Of a stretch of DNA of 42,493 nt, positions 17,175-26,038 are shown piece by piece. The notes beneath the pieces were generated by a model that worked only from the letters and a program-made list of their open reading frames with translations, was not told where the DNA came from and ran no database searches. Position 1 is the first letter of the stretch; each line of letters begins with the position of its first letter. The stretch is from Paenibacillus taiwanensis DSM 18679 (GTDB taxonomy: Bacteria > Bacillota > Bacilli > Paenibacillales > Paenibacillaceae): the NCBI RefSeq assembly GCF_000425125.1, contig NZ_KE384310.1, positions 224,024-266,516 on the forward strand, read 5' to 3'. The position numbers and the translations under genes were made by a program.

Positions 17175-18185
17175 TTACCAACTGCGCACGTACGATTTTG
17201 GCACGGGAATGTCTGCGTGAAGTTCCTTTGAGGCACGGAGAGGCCAGTATGGATCACGCAGCAGCTCACGACCGAGCAGTACCAGATCGGCACGATGATT
17301 ACGTACGATGTCCTCGGCATGTGCAGGCTCTGTGATCAAACCTACAGCTCCGGTTGCGATTCCCGCAGATTGGCGTATCGCTTCAGCATAGGGAACTTGG
17401 TACCCTGGAAACAGGTTAATATCCGCGGGCACGACTGCACCTGAGCTACAATCAATGAGATCGACACCTTGTGATTTCATGCGACGAGCGTAATCAATAA
17501 ACGTTTCCAGTGTATTGCCATCCTTGTGGTATTCATGTGCAGAGATTCGTACAAAGAGTGGCTTTGTCCATACATGACGAACAGCATCAATAATTTCTTC
17601 TAAGAAACGATAACGGCCGATTATATTCTCGCCATAACCGTCCAACCGTTTGTTCGTTAATGGAGACAAAAATTCATTAATCAAATAACCATGCGCAGCA
17701 TGAATTTCGACTACATCAAAGCCTGCTAATTCAGCGCGGCGTGCAGCGTCTGCAAAAGCCTTGATCGTCTTGCGGATATCTTCCTGCGTCATCTCATCTG
17801 GCACGGCATACGCTTCACTAAACGGAACAGCAGACGGTGCGATAGCTCCAGAAACCGTCGCTTTACGTCCTGCATGCGCAAGCTGTATGCCTATTCGAGC
17901 ACCTTGAGCATGCACCATCTCCACGAGCCGGCGCAAGCCTTCTATATGCTCATCGCTCCATATACCCAAGTCCTGCGCGCTAATGCGCCCGTTCGCTTGT
18001 ACAGCAGATGCCTCGACGATAATGAGGCCTACTTGACCAACAGCACGGGAAGTATAGTGCACCAAGTGCCAATCATTCACTTTCCCGTCTTCCTCTTTGC
18101 ACGCGTACATACACATCGGTGACATCACAATCCGGTTAGGGAAGGTAACCTCGCGAATCGTCAATGGATCTAACAAACTTGGCAT
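17175..18185 (-). CDS. namA: NADPH dehydrogenase, old yellow enzyme (NamA/YqjM type)
   Basis: FMN-dependent ene-reductase that reduces the C=C bond of electrophilic enones and quinones with NADPH, 336 aa. YqjM-type residues are present: C25 and Y27 in SPMCMYAC, H162 and H165 in [13 protein letters not shown], and Y167; the C-terminus ends YVRSW as in the thermophilic-like OYE class. ATG 18185 has GGAGG 10 nt upstream; the longer frame upstream has no ribosome site. A possible promoter lies upstream (TTGTAT, 18 bp, TATAAT on the minus strand near 18245-18280). A second paralogue is at 26647-27699. Confidence 0.9.
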   Translation of the reverse strand: MPSLLDPLTIREVTFPNRIVMSPMCMYACKEEDGKVNDWHLVHYTSRAVGQVGLIIVEASAVQANGRISAQDLGIWSDEHIEGLRRLVEMVHAQGARIGIQLAHAGRKATVSGAIAPSAVPFSEAYAVPDEMTQEDIRKTIKAFADAARRAELAGFDVVEIHAAHGYLINEFLSPLTNKRLDGYGENIIGRYRFLEEIIDAVRHVWTKPLFVRISAHEYHKDGNTLETFIDYARRMKSQGVDLIDCSSGAVVPADINLFPGYQVPYAEAIRQSAGIATGAVGLITEPAHAEDIVRNHRADLVLLGRELLRDPYWPLRASKELHADIPVPKSYVRSW

Positions 18186-18288
18186 AACTCTACTACCTCC
18201 ATCCTTATTCCATTTATAGAAAACGTTTGTATGAAGTCCAACTACTATATTATACCTTTGTCTGCGAGAGCGATACAAACCTATCTAA

Positions 18289-18332
18289 TTGAACGCACAT
18301 TATGATCACGTTGAACGCGCATTATGATCGCG
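18289..18332. repeat. 22-bp tandem duplication
   Basis: Copy 1 (18289-18310) and copy 2 (18311-18332) are identical at 20 of 22 positions and begin TTGAACGC. The second copy includes the stop codon of the hydrolase gene, and the pair lies upstream of the namA promoter. Confidence 0.75.
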
Positions 18333-19260
18333 GCAACAGGCGGTTCAACCATCCGATGCAGTCACTAGTCACCTCGTCGCGGTTCGTCTCATTCAGCAGT
18401 TCGTGACGGGCCCCCGGATACAAAATAAGCGTTACCTCTTGAACACCAAGCTGCTTGTACAGACGTTCGAGCTTGTGGAGTCCTTTGCCGAAGTTACCTA
18501 CAGGGTCTTGACTACCGGATACGATTAGAACGGGCAGTTGTAAAGGTACTTTGGCCAAGGTGGAAGGATGATGCACTTCTTTTAGGAAACGGAAAAATTC
18601 ATAATAGAATCCGACTGTGCACACATAACCACACATAGGATCATCGATATATTTCTGGACTTCCTCTTCATCCCGACTAAGCCAGTCAAATGGCGTACGG
18701 CTTGGTTTGAAGCTGCGGTTGAATCCACCGAAAGCTAAATTGTTAATAAGTTCACTGCGGTGTGCAGATCCTTTAAGAGCACGGATGACTTGGGATATAC
18801 GGACACCTGCGGACAGATCGAGTCCACGTGGTCCATTGCTGCCCGATAAAATTAGACCATGCAGTAAATGTCCATATTTTGTAATGTACATTTGTGATAA
18901 GAAGGAGCCCATGCTGTGGCCAAACAATACAAGCGGCACATTCGGATGACGTTCTTGGATATATTGGCTTAATTGGCCCATATCATGTACCATCCCGATG
19001 AAATCCCCTTCGTCCATGTGCCCAAGCTGTTCTGGGCTGGATGCTGTTTTGCCATGACCACGGTGATCGTTTGCATACACAATGTAGCCCTGTTGAATTA
19101 ATTCTGCTGCAAAGCGCTCGTAACGTAGTGCGGTTTCTGTCATCCCGTGTGCAATCTGAATAATGCCGCGTGTCGGCATGTCTTTGTGTGCGGTCTCCCA
19201 TTTATAAACGTGAATTCGGCCACCGTTGGCACCTTCGAGGGTAAATGTTGTTGTATTCAT
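18322..19260 (-). CDS. alpha/beta hydrolase, lysophospholipase / monoglyceride-lipase-like
   Basis: Serine hydrolase of the PldB / monoacylglycerol lipase group, 312 aa, without a signal peptide. The catalytic triad can be placed at S116 (FGHSMGSF), D252 (SGSQDPV) and H286 (GARHELLNE). An HGM motif near residue 38 (IAHGMTE) forms the oxyanion region, and the DHRGHG segment is typical of the group. The start ATG 19260 has AGGAGG about 8 nt upstream. It ends 137 bp before the namA start on the same strand, so cotranscription is possible, though namA seems to have its own promoter. The true substrate (lysolipid, monoglyceride or ester) cannot be told. Confidence 0.88.
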   Translation of the reverse strand: MNTTTFTLEGANGGRIHVYKWETAHKDMPTRGIIQIAHGMTETALRYERFAAELIQQGYIVYANDHRGHGKTASSPEQLGHMDEGDFIGMVHDMGQLSQYIQERHPNVPLVLFGHSMGSFLSQMYITKYGHLLHGLILSGSNGPRGLDLSAGVRISQVIRALKGSAHRSELINNLAFGGFNRSFKPSRTPFDWLSRDEEEVQKYIDDPMCGYVCTVGFYYEFFRFLKEVHHPSTLAKVPLQLPVLIVSGSQDPVGNFGKGLHKLERLYKQLGVQEVTLILYPGARHELLNETNRDEVTSDCIGWLNRLLPRS

Positions 19261-19414
19261 TCTTATGTTCCTCCTATAAGTGTGTTTGACTGGACACGCT
19301 GCACGCTATTAACATTCAACTCACCCATTTAAACAAACCTACGATATGAATGAGCTCTTAGTGCGCTTTTGATGTGCTGTTCGATGCTAGTTTGCAGTTG
19401 CCATTCTTTATTTA

Positions 19415-19423
19415 TGCTATGAT
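19415..19423 (+). promoter_or_regulatory. extended -10 promoter for the GAF/fRMsr gene
   Basis: TGCTATGAT is an extended -10 (TG-N-TATGAT) about 83 bp before the chosen start. No good -35 is seen, as is common for extended -10 promoters. Confidence 0.45.
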
Positions 19424-19505
19424 AGGAGCATTGTCAGTCAGGCGATAGATGAAAAGATGCTTGGTAGTCAAAATATTGCAAATGAACGAGAAAGAGGTCA
19501 TGCCC

Positions 19506-19991
19506 ATGTTTGAACCTACTTTGTACAGCGGTGTTCCGGAACAAGATTATCCTTTGCTGCGCGCCCAACTTGCCGCGCTTATCGAGGATGAGCCGAATCT
19601 GATCGCTAATCTGGCTAATGCAGCCGCGCTGCTCTGGCACGGGCTTCAAGATATTAACTGGGCGGGCTTCTACTTATATGAAGAAGCAACGAAACAGTTG
19701 GTGCTGGGCCCCTTTCAAGGGATGCCAGCTTGTGTCCGTATTCCACTTGGCAGAGGGGTATGCGGCACTTCGGCACAGAAACAGCAGACATTAGTCGTAG
19801 CTGACGTGCACGAGTTCCCTGGTCATATCGCCTGTGATGCACGCTCGCGATCGGAGATCGTAGTCCCACTAGTACAAGGTGGCCGCTTGATCGGTGTACT
19901 GGATATTGACAGTCCGAACAAGGAACGCTTTCACGAAATCGACCAGATATGGCTGGAGCAGCTTGCACAGTTGTTAATGAGAGAAGGTTAG
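19506..19991 (+). CDS. msrC: free methionine-(R)-sulfoxide reductase, GAF-domain protein
   Basis: Cytosolic GAF-fold enzyme that reduces free methionine-R-sulfoxide (fRMsr; B. subtilis YtsP family), 161 aa. The three cysteines of the family are present: MPACVRI, GRGVCGTS and HIACDARS, matching E. coli C84/C94/C118. The conserved NWAGFYLY and GVLDIDSP segments are also there. AAAGAGG (19491-19497) sits 8 nt before ATG 19506 but only 2 nt before ATG 19500, so 19506 is preferred; ATG 19449 has no ribosome site. Confidence 0.9.
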   Translation: MFEPTLYSGVPEQDYPLLRAQLAALIEDEPNLIANLANAAALLWHGLQDINWAGFYLYEEATKQLVLGPFQGMPACVRIPLGRGVCGTSAQKQQTLVVADVHEFPGHIACDARSRSEIVVPLVQGGRLIGVLDIDSPNKERFHEIDQIWLEQLAQLLMREG

Positions 19992-20042
19992 CTTATACAG
20001 AGCAGCTGCCTGCAAGTGGCGAATGTTGTGAAATAAGCAGAA

Positions 20043-20089
20043 GACGCTTTAAGTCTAAGGGATTGACCCTAGCTGAAGCGTCTTTTCAG
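20043..20089. terminator. terminator after fRMsr gene
   Basis: AAGACGCTT (20043-20051) pairs with AAGCGTCTT (20078-20086), followed by TT. An inner stem AGGG/CCCT extends it. Confidence 0.75.
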
Positions 20090-20100
20090 GTTGCGTATCG

Positions 20101-20733
20101 TCAGGAAAGGGAACCTCGCGCTTTAAGCTGATCTGCGATAATAAAACGGTGCTGATTCATTAATTTTTTACGGGAATGAATAATTTCCGACTTGGTGTAT
20201 GCTGCGACTAACAAAGCTGCCAGCAATACGATCAGGGAGGGAAATAAATCAATAGCTTGCGTAAGATATGGTGTAAACGAATTCATCCACTGCTCAAGCT
20301 CGCTAGGGGGAGCTTTCACCAGACTGGACGCATTAAACCCGATCGTAATAAATATCCCCAGTAACAGGATGATCACCGGCATAAAAATTTTCGTTAGCAG
20401 ATCTGTAAACTGGTGCGGCACATTAGGCTCATCTTCAAAACCTTTTAAGTAATAGTGAATGACGGTCAGTTTGTCCGTCTCTAATTGTCTGTAGGCATAT
20501 AAATGCCCCTCTGTCATCAGATCAATCGCTTTATTACGGGGCGAGAGCGTCGTTCTCCATTCTGCAATGAGCTTGTTAATCGGGCGATACAGCCTGTTCT
20601 TAAATACAAAATAGTTACAAGTGTCCACCACCGCGAACAAAATTACAAGGGCGGACATGCCGTAAATGAGATAGGTAAGTAACAAATTTAATTTAGCTGT
20701 ATCTATGTTCAACCCTCCTTTAGGGTGAATCAT
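20101..20733 (-). CDS. membrane protein of unknown function
   Basis: About 200 aa with three hydrophobic segments, at roughly 17-41, 118-136 and 162-180 of the longest frame, and a 75-residue charged loop after the first. No family recognised. The start is uncertain. ATG 20733 has no ribosome site; a strong AAAGGAGGG (20713-20721) lies inside that frame. It is 1 nt from an in-frame TTG (20712) and 7 nt from an in-frame ATA (20706-20704), so translation may begin at the ATA. The gene stands alone between a convergent fRMsr gene and a divergent amidase gene. Confidence 0.65.
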   Translation of the reverse strand: MIHPKGGLNIDTAKLNLLLTYLIYGMSALVILFAVVDTCNYFVFKNRLYRPINKLIAEWRTTLSPRNKAIDLMTEGHLYAYRQLETDKLTVIHYYLKGFEDEPNVPHQFTDLLTKIFMPVIILLLGIFITIGFNASSLVKAPPSELEQWMNSFTPYLTQAIDLFPSLIVLLAALLVAAYTKSEIIHSRKKLMNQHRFIIADQLKARGSLS

Positions 20734-20828
20734 CGGCGTGCAGCCGCATGAATGTCCATTTATATCCTTCTATTGTATCATAAGACGGATATATACGGGA
20801 TCATATGGCCAAAGGGATACCATAAAGC

Positions 20829-20859
20829 AGGTTCTCGTAACTAGAGAACCTCTTTTTTT
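20829..20859 (+). terminator. orphan plus-strand terminator
   Basis: AGGTTCTC (20829-20836) pairs with GAGAACCT (20844-20851), followed by a seven-T run. No plus-strand gene ends nearby: the preceding one stops at 19991 and has its own terminator. Confidence 0.8.
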
Positions 20860-21062
20860 GTACCTAACTAAGGGGGAGGACATTGTCAGTATCATTACAA
20901 ACTGTGACTTATGATAGGGTTGATGCGGTATTCCATATGAGTATATTGGGCTGTGGGACAGGGCTGACACACTGTTGATGTGCAGCTATTTCACATAATC
21001 TATCAATAGATAGAGAAATAGTTGAGGCGAACCGAGGATATTTAACAGGGTGGTGTTATAAT
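20860..21062. other. upstream region of amidase gene
   Basis: It must hold the amidase promoter. I found no convincing -35/-10 pair. GGTGG about 10 nt before ATG 21063 is the ribosome site. Confidence 0.4.
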
Positions 21063-21794
21063 ATGGCGGCTAACAAAATAGTGGTCTGGGACCCGGGACA
21101 TGGCGGTATCGATACGGGGGCGGTAGGCAACGGACTAATGGAAAAGGACATCACACTGCGCATCGCAACAGAGGCTGCAAAGCGTTTAATGGCACAATAC
21201 ATTGGCGTAACCAGTTATATGACTCGGTCAACTGATGTGTTTGTAGAGTTAAGCGCACGCACTGATCTAGCGAATGCAGCTAAAGCATCCCTGCTCGTTT
21301 CGATCCATTGCAACTCAGGTGGGGGGGCAGGTGGGTTTGAATCCTATACGTATTCAGGCACATCGGATAATATGACTGCTTATTTGCAAAATGTGCTGCA
21401 TACGGAAACGATGACGCAACTAAAACCATTTTCGGTAATCGATAGAGGTCAAAAAAAAGAAAACTTTCATATGCTGCGCGAGAGCAAGATGCCATCGGTG
21501 CTCACGGAAAATCTTTTTGTTGATGTGGCTTCGGATGCTGCCAAGCTCAAAAATCCTGCTGTTATAGATGCGCTTGTGAACGGTCATGTTTTGGGGGTTG
21601 CCAAAACTCTCGGCTTGATTCAAAAGCCCTCTGACCCGAATGCGGTCACTATAGCGGTGGACGGGCAAGTGATTACGCCGGGCATCAATATGAATGGGAC
21701 CACGTATGCGCCGGTCAGAGCAGTGGCGGAGTCACTTGGTGCAACGGTAAGTTGGAATCAAGCGGAGAGAAGGGTAGACATTAAGACAAAGTAG
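21063..21794 (+). CDS. N-acetylmuramoyl-L-alanine amidase with CuAO-N-like domain, no signal peptide
   Basis: Zinc amidase (Amidase_3) that cuts the bond between muramic acid and the stem peptide, 243 aa. Zinc ligands and catalytic Glu are visible: H13 (DPGHGG), E27 (MEKDI), H82 (SIHCNS) and E150 (LTENLFVD). Residues 190-243 form a short copper-amine-oxidase-N-like domain (VDGQVITPGINMNG, YAPVRAVAESLGA). There is no signal peptide, which is unusual for a housekeeping cell-wall hydrolase. Release might occur by mother-cell lysis at sporulation, by a non-classical route, or from a phage-derived origin; there are no phage genes nearby. The terminator at 21835-21893 closes the unit. Confidence 0.88.
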   Translation: MAANKIVVWDPGHGGIDTGAVGNGLMEKDITLRIATEAAKRLMAQYIGVTSYMTRSTDVFVELSARTDLANAAKASLLVSIHCNSGGGAGGFESYTYSGTSDNMTAYLQNVLHTETMTQLKPFSVIDRGQKKENFHMLRESKMPSVLTENLFVDVASDAAKLKNPAVIDALVNGHVLGVAKTLGLIQKPSDPNAVTIAVDGQVITPGINMNGTTYAPVRAVAESLGATVSWNQAERRVDIKTK

Positions 21795-21834
21795 GCTGTA
21801 GACGTCACGGTACTCTCCGATAAGCGAGATGATG

Positions 21835-21893
21835 ATCCCTTTTGAATATACAGTCGGTGCTCGTCACGAACTGTATAAGCATGAGGGATTTTT
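21835..21893 (+). terminator. terminator after amidase gene
   Basis: A two-part stem: ATCCCT (21835-21840) with AGGGAT (21884-21889), an internal loop, then TATACAG (21847-21853) with CTGTATA (21871-21877). A five-T run follows. Confidence 0.6.
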
Positions 21894-22047
21894 GACTGCG
21901 TCTGCTGGGCAAGGTAGTAGGGAACCTCTTTTAATGAAGATGAACGGGAGTAGAGGTTTAAAAATGGCAGTGAAGCACGCTACCGGAGGCGCACATATAT
22001 TTGGTATAGTTAAGGGAAAAGATGGATTAACGATAGGGGCGAATGTT

Positions 22048-23034
22048 GTGGTCAGTATAAAAGATATCGCTAAGAAAGCGGGGGTCTCCATCTCCACGGT
22101 ATCCTATGCGTTAAACGGGAACCCTAAAGTAACAGAGGAAACAAGTAACCGCATCTTAGCAGTTGCAAAAGAGTTAAACTATGTACCTAACGCGGCCGCC
22201 CGCAATTTGAAGAAGCGGGAGACCAAAATTGTGGGGGCGTTTCTAACGGATTTTGACGGAGCATTTTACGGTGAGCTTTTGCAAGGCATTAAAGAAGTGG
22301 CCAACAAAAAGGGGTATGACCTGATTGTGTGCAGCGGAGCTCAATCACACCGGCTGTTGCCAGAGCGGATGATTGATGGTGCGATTGTGTTGGATGCTTC
22401 TTTTCCAAGCGATGAACTGCTTCAATACGCAAACCGCGGTCACAAGCTGGTAGTATTGGATCGTGAACTAAACCATCCCCATATTAATCAGGTATTACTT
22501 GATAATAAAGCGGGAGCCACATTGGCAATGGAATATCTCATAGAAGCGGGGCACCGCAAAATTTATGTGGTCACGGGACCAGACGCCTCGTTTGATTCGA
22601 TGCAGCGTTTGCAGGCTGTTCGTCAAGCCGTTGAGCGTCATCAGCCGCTTGAGTACATACCGATTCAAGGCGACTTTAATAAGGCGGCAGGGCAGGCAGC
22701 CGCTGAACAAATTTTGAGCGAGTATACAGAACCGGCAGCTGTCTTCTGCTTGAATGATGAGATGGCGATCGGCTTGTATAACGCCATAAAAGAAACGAAT
22801 TATGTCATCGGACAGCATATTCATATTATCGGCTTTGACAATATTGAATTAACACACTACACTACACCGCGTTTGTCAACGATTGATTATTCGAAGCGAA
22901 AGTGGGGCGCACTTGCGGCTGAGCAATTGATTAAGCTTATTTCTGAAGAAGAGGTGGAGCACGAACGTATTTATGTGAGCTTGGTGCAAGGTGATTCGGT
23001 CCATCCTGTCATAAAGGATTCAAATTCAAAGTGA
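22048..23034 (+). CDS. LacI-family transcriptional regulator
   Basis: DNA-binding regulator of 328 aa. The N-terminal helix-turn-helix and hinge are clear (SIKDIAKKAGVSISTVSYALNG, here in part, then NYVPNAAARNLK). The remainder is a periplasmic-binding-protein-like effector domain ending in the typical ..GFDNIELTHYTTPRLST.. region. The start is GTG 22048 with AGGGG 8 nt upstream; an in-frame ATG at 21829 would place the amidase terminator inside the gene and is rejected. LacI proteins usually bind sugars, yet the next gene, 75 bp downstream, is a hybrid-cluster protein, so the effector is open. Confidence 0.9.
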   Translation: MVSIKDIAKKAGVSISTVSYALNGNPKVTEETSNRILAVAKELNYVPNAAARNLKKRETKIVGAFLTDFDGAFYGELLQGIKEVANKKGYDLIVCSGAQSHRLLPERMIDGAIVLDASFPSDELLQYANRGHKLVVLDRELNHPHINQVLLDNKAGATLAMEYLIEAGHRKIYVVTGPDASFDSMQRLQAVRQAVERHQPLEYIPIQGDFNKAAGQAAAEQILSEYTEPAAVFCLNDEMAIGLYNAIKETNYVIGQHIHIIGFDNIELTHYTTPRLSTIDYSKRKWGALAAEQLIKLISEEEVEHERIYVSLVQGDSVHPVIKDSNSK

Positions 23035-23109
23035 TCGTACGCACAATTTGCAATCGCTTCCCTTGATAAACTGGATATAACAACCAATCCAAGGTGAGGG
23101 GGAACGGAT

Positions 23110-24405
23110 ATGTTTTGTTATCAATGTGAACAGACACCAAGCGGGGGATGCAAAGTAATTGGTGTTTGCGGAAAGAACGAGACAGTAGCCAGTTTGCAAG
23201 ATACGATTATTTTCGCTTTAAAAGGAATCGCCGCTTATGCAACGCATGCACGTCAGCTCGGATATGAAGATTCAGAAGTGAATCGTATTACGCATGAAGC
23301 TTTATATATGACACTTACCAATTCAAACTTTAACGTGCAGGAGCATATTGAAATGGCGTTGAAGGTGGGGAGTGCAGCCGTTCGTATTATGGATGTGCTA
23401 GATCAGGCGCATACGAATCGTTTTGGTATTCCAGAGCCAGTCACCGTATCACAAAATGCAGTTGAAGGTCATGCTATTGTGGTGACAGGTCACAACCTGT
23501 ACGCACTTGAGGAGCTCTTGAAGCAGACGGAGGGAAAAGGCATCAATATATACACACACTCGGAAATGCTTCCTGCACACGGCTATCCGGCTTTGAAGAA
23601 ATACGGTCATCTCCGTGGAAATATCGGCAAGGCTTGGTATGATCAACGTCGTTTATTTGAACAATTCCCAGGTGCAATACTGGCTACTACCAACTGTGTA
23701 ATGCCGATCAAGGGAACGTATGCGGACCGTTTCTTCTCTTATGAGGTAGCAGGCTTAGAAGGGGTCGCCAAGATAGAGAACGATGACTTTGCGCCATTAA
23801 TAGAAAGAGCCTTAGCTCTGCCATCTATGACGATATCCTCTGATCAAGTGCTGACAACAGGCTATCATCACGAGACAGTTATTGGCTTGGCTCCCGAAAT
23901 TATTGAAGCGGTGAAGGCGGGCCAGATTAAGCGCTTCTTTGTTATCGCAGGCTGTGACGCTCCAGGCAAAGGCGGAGAATATTATCGCGAGCTGGCGACA
24001 TCACTGCCGCCAGAAACGGTCATTCTGACCACATCATGCGGGAAATTCCGCTTTAATGATGTGGACTATGGCACTGTGCCTGGCACAGATATTCCACGTT
24101 ACATCGATTTAGGCCAGTGCAACAACTCGGGCTCTACGGTGAAGATCGCACTAGCCTTGGCAGATGCATTTGGCTGCACAGTTAATGAGCTGCCGGTGTC
24201 AATCGTCCTCTCTTGGTTTGAACAGAAGGCAGTCGCTATCCTGCTCGGACTGTTTAGCTTGGGCATTCAAGATATCCGAATTGGGCCGAAGCCGCCGGAA
24301 TTTATTTCGCAAGGTGTAATGGATGTGTTGGTTGAGACATTTGGATTAAAGTTAATTGGTGATGCGCAAGAGGATATTCAAACGATGATGCAGCTGGCAC
24401 ATTAA
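23110..24405 (+). CDS. hcp: hybrid-cluster protein / hydroxylamine reductase, short (class III)
   Basis: Iron-sulfur enzyme of 431 aa linked to nitrosative stress (NO or hydroxylamine reduction). The N-terminus has cysteines C3, C6, C14 and C20 in the CX2CX7CX5C spacing that binds a [4Fe-4S] cluster. All hybrid-cluster ligands can be seen: His in TGHNL, Glu in HSEMLPAHG, Cys in TTNCV, GCDAPG, TSCGKF and GQCNNS, and Glu/Lys in WFEQKA. It lacks the roughly 110-residue helical domain of E. coli Hcp, which fits class III. No Hcr partner gene is adjacent. The ribosome site is GGTGAGGGGG. Confidence 0.93.
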   Translation: MFCYQCEQTPSGGCKVIGVCGKNETVASLQDTIIFALKGIAAYATHARQLGYEDSEVNRITHEALYMTLTNSNFNVQEHIEMALKVGSAAVRIMDVLDQAHTNRFGIPEPVTVSQNAVEGHAIVVTGHNLYALEELLKQTEGKGINIYTHSEMLPAHGYPALKKYGHLRGNIGKAWYDQRRLFEQFPGAILATTNCVMPIKGTYADRFFSYEVAGLEGVAKIENDDFAPLIERALALPSMTISSDQVLTTGYHHETVIGLAPEIIEAVKAGQIKRFFVIAGCDAPGKGGEYYRELATSLPPETVILTTSCGKFRFNDVDYGTVPGTDIPRYIDLGQCNNSGSTVKIALALADAFGCTVNELPVSIVLSWFEQKAVAILLGLFSLGIQDIRIGPKPPEFISQGVMDVLVETFGLKLIGDAQEDIQTMMQLAH

Positions 24406-24514
24406 GCTGCCGTGATCAAAGGAATGTCTGCCTGATTTGATTAGTGTACTTACTCTTATAAATTGGATGTTGTAAAGAGAATGGTGTAATGATTATATAT
24501 ACACCTATCGTCAC

Positions 24515-24570
24515 GTCCTCCTGAGCCGTAACCTTGCCTAACGGCAGTAACGGCTCAGGAGGACTTTTTT
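24515..24570 (+). terminator. strong terminator after hcp
   Basis: A 15-bp stem, GTCCTCCTGAGCCGT (24515-24529) with ACGGCTCAGGAGGAC (24550-24564), followed by six T. Confidence 0.92.
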
Positions 24571-24778
24571 GTGCAGGAGAGGCCATTCGGGCCCCGCTGA
24601 TCTGAGCTAGATGTTCTAAATGAAGCAGAGGAGCAGTTGTGTTGTTGAACGGGTGTTCTTGCATTTTAAGTACGGTAAACCGACATTTCTTGTAAGATTA
24701 TGCTGTAAAAAGCAGGCCGTCTGCCTTATACTAGATGGAAGTAAAAGATGATCAGTAGAACAAAGGAGTGGAGCTTAG

Positions 24779-25756
24779 ATGCAAGCACCGATTCGTATTG
24801 GTATTGTGGGTTATGGTAATTTAGGAAGAGGGGTCGAACAATCCATTCGACAAAATCCTGACATGGAGCTTGTGGCCGTCTTTACGCGACGCCAACCGGA
24901 AACGGTACAAGCTAGTGTACCGGTAGTGGCTTTAAGCGAAGCTCATTCTTATAAGGATCGTATCGATGTTATGTTATTGTGTGGAGGTTCGGCAACAGAC
25001 CTTCCAGAGCAAGGCCCTCAATTAGCGGAGCTTTTCCATACGGTAGACAGCTTTGATACACATGCCCGTATCCCTGAATATTTTGACAGCGTGAACCGTG
25101 CAGCCGAAGCAAGTGGACATGTTTCGGTCATCTCTACAGGTTGGGACCCAGGCTTGTTCTCCTTGAACCGTCTTCTTTTTGAAGCTGTGCTTCCTGAAGG
25201 CAATGAATATACATTCTGGGGCCGTGGCGTAAGCCAAGGACACTCGGATGCGATCCGTCGTATCGAAGGTGTGCAAGCAGGCGTGCAGTACACAATTCCT
25301 TCTGACGAGGCGGTAGCTCAAGTGCGTCGCGGGGACAATCCAACTTTGACGACGCGTGACAAGCATTTGCGCGAGTGCTTTGTCGTAGCTGAAGCCGGAG
25401 CAGATCAAGCACGTATTGAGCAAGAAATTAAGACGATGCCGAACTATTTTGCGGATTATGATACGATTGTACACTTCATTTCCGAAGAAGAACTGCGTGC
25501 CAATCACAGCGCCATACCTCATGGCGGACTCGTATTCCGCAGCGGGATTACAGGCGAAGGCACTAAGCAGATTATGGAGTTTGGCTTGAATTTAGGTAGC
25601 AATCCAGAGTTTACATCCAGCGTACTGGTAGCTTATGCACGTGCAGCTTATCGTCTGGCACAACGGGGCGAGAACGGGGCGCGTACCGTGTTTGATATCC
25701 CGTTTGGGCTGTTGTCACCGAAATCGGCAGCAGAACTGAGACAAGGATTGCTGTAA
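24779..25756 (+). CDS. ddh: meso-diaminopimelate D-dehydrogenase
   Basis: NADPH-dependent enzyme (EC 1.4.1.16) that makes meso-diaminopimelate in one step from tetrahydrodipicolinate, giving an alternative route to lysine and the peptidoglycan cross-linking residue. 325 aa, the usual length. The Rossmann motif IGIVGYGNLGRGVE is at 7-20. Family signatures CGGSATDLPEQGPQLA, STGWDPGLFSLNR and GRGVSQGHSDAIR are present. ATG 24779 has AAAGGAG about 11 nt upstream. It stands alone between two terminators, 374 bp after hcp. Confidence 0.93.
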   Translation: MQAPIRIGIVGYGNLGRGVEQSIRQNPDMELVAVFTRRQPETVQASVPVVALSEAHSYKDRIDVMLLCGGSATDLPEQGPQLAELFHTVDSFDTHARIPEYFDSVNRAAEASGHVSVISTGWDPGLFSLNRLLFEAVLPEGNEYTFWGRGVSQGHSDAIRRIEGVQAGVQYTIPSDEAVAQVRRGDNPTLTTRDKHLRECFVVAEAGADQARIEQEIKTMPNYFADYDTIVHFISEEELRANHSAIPHGGLVFRSGITGEGTKQIMEFGLNLGSNPEFTSSVLVAYARAAYRLAQRGENGARTVFDIPFGLLSPKSAAELRQGLL

Positions 25757-25834
25757 GTTAATCTAAGCGTACAACATAATGGGAACGACTCGTTTCGAGT
25801 TGCTCATATAGAAACGGATTAGCCTATCCTGCTG

Positions 25835-25880
25835 ACACCTCCTTGAATCGTTCTTACGATGACAGGGAGGTGTTTCTTTT
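25835..25880 (+). terminator. terminator after ddh
   Basis: ACACCTCC (25835-25842) pairs with GGAGGTGT (25866-25873), with an inner ATCGT/ACGAT stem and a T-rich tail. Confidence 0.85.
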
Positions 25881-25940
25881 TAGGCGCATGTATATAGGGC
25901 GGTTTATTTCCTAACTCCTTACGTAACGAAGCGCCGCTAT

Positions 25941-25975
25941 GAAAAACAAATAAACCACTTCGTATAAAGTGGTTT
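25941..25975 (-). terminator. terminator after MarR gene
   Basis: AAACCACTT (25952-25960) pairs with AAGTGGTTT (25967-25975). The minus-strand tail ATTTGTTTTTC is U-rich. Confidence 0.75.
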
Positions 25976-26038
25976 GGGTTATGGTCAGTCTAGGGGATTC
26001 AAGGCCGCTAAATGCCATCGTAGTTGGATTAAGGTCTG

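Noticed and set aside
21063..21794. Amidase as evidence of a prophage
   Set aside because: No holin, tail, capsid or integrase genes are near, and the CuAO-N-like module is typical of host proteins.
21829..22047. 73-residue N-terminal extension of the LacI regulator
   Set aside because: It would include the amidase terminator hairpin, and the helix-turn-helix begins directly after GTG 22048 with its own ribosome site.
24416..24664. 82-codon minus-strand frame after hcp
   Set aside because: It runs through the strong hcp terminator and has no ribosome site or recognisable motif.
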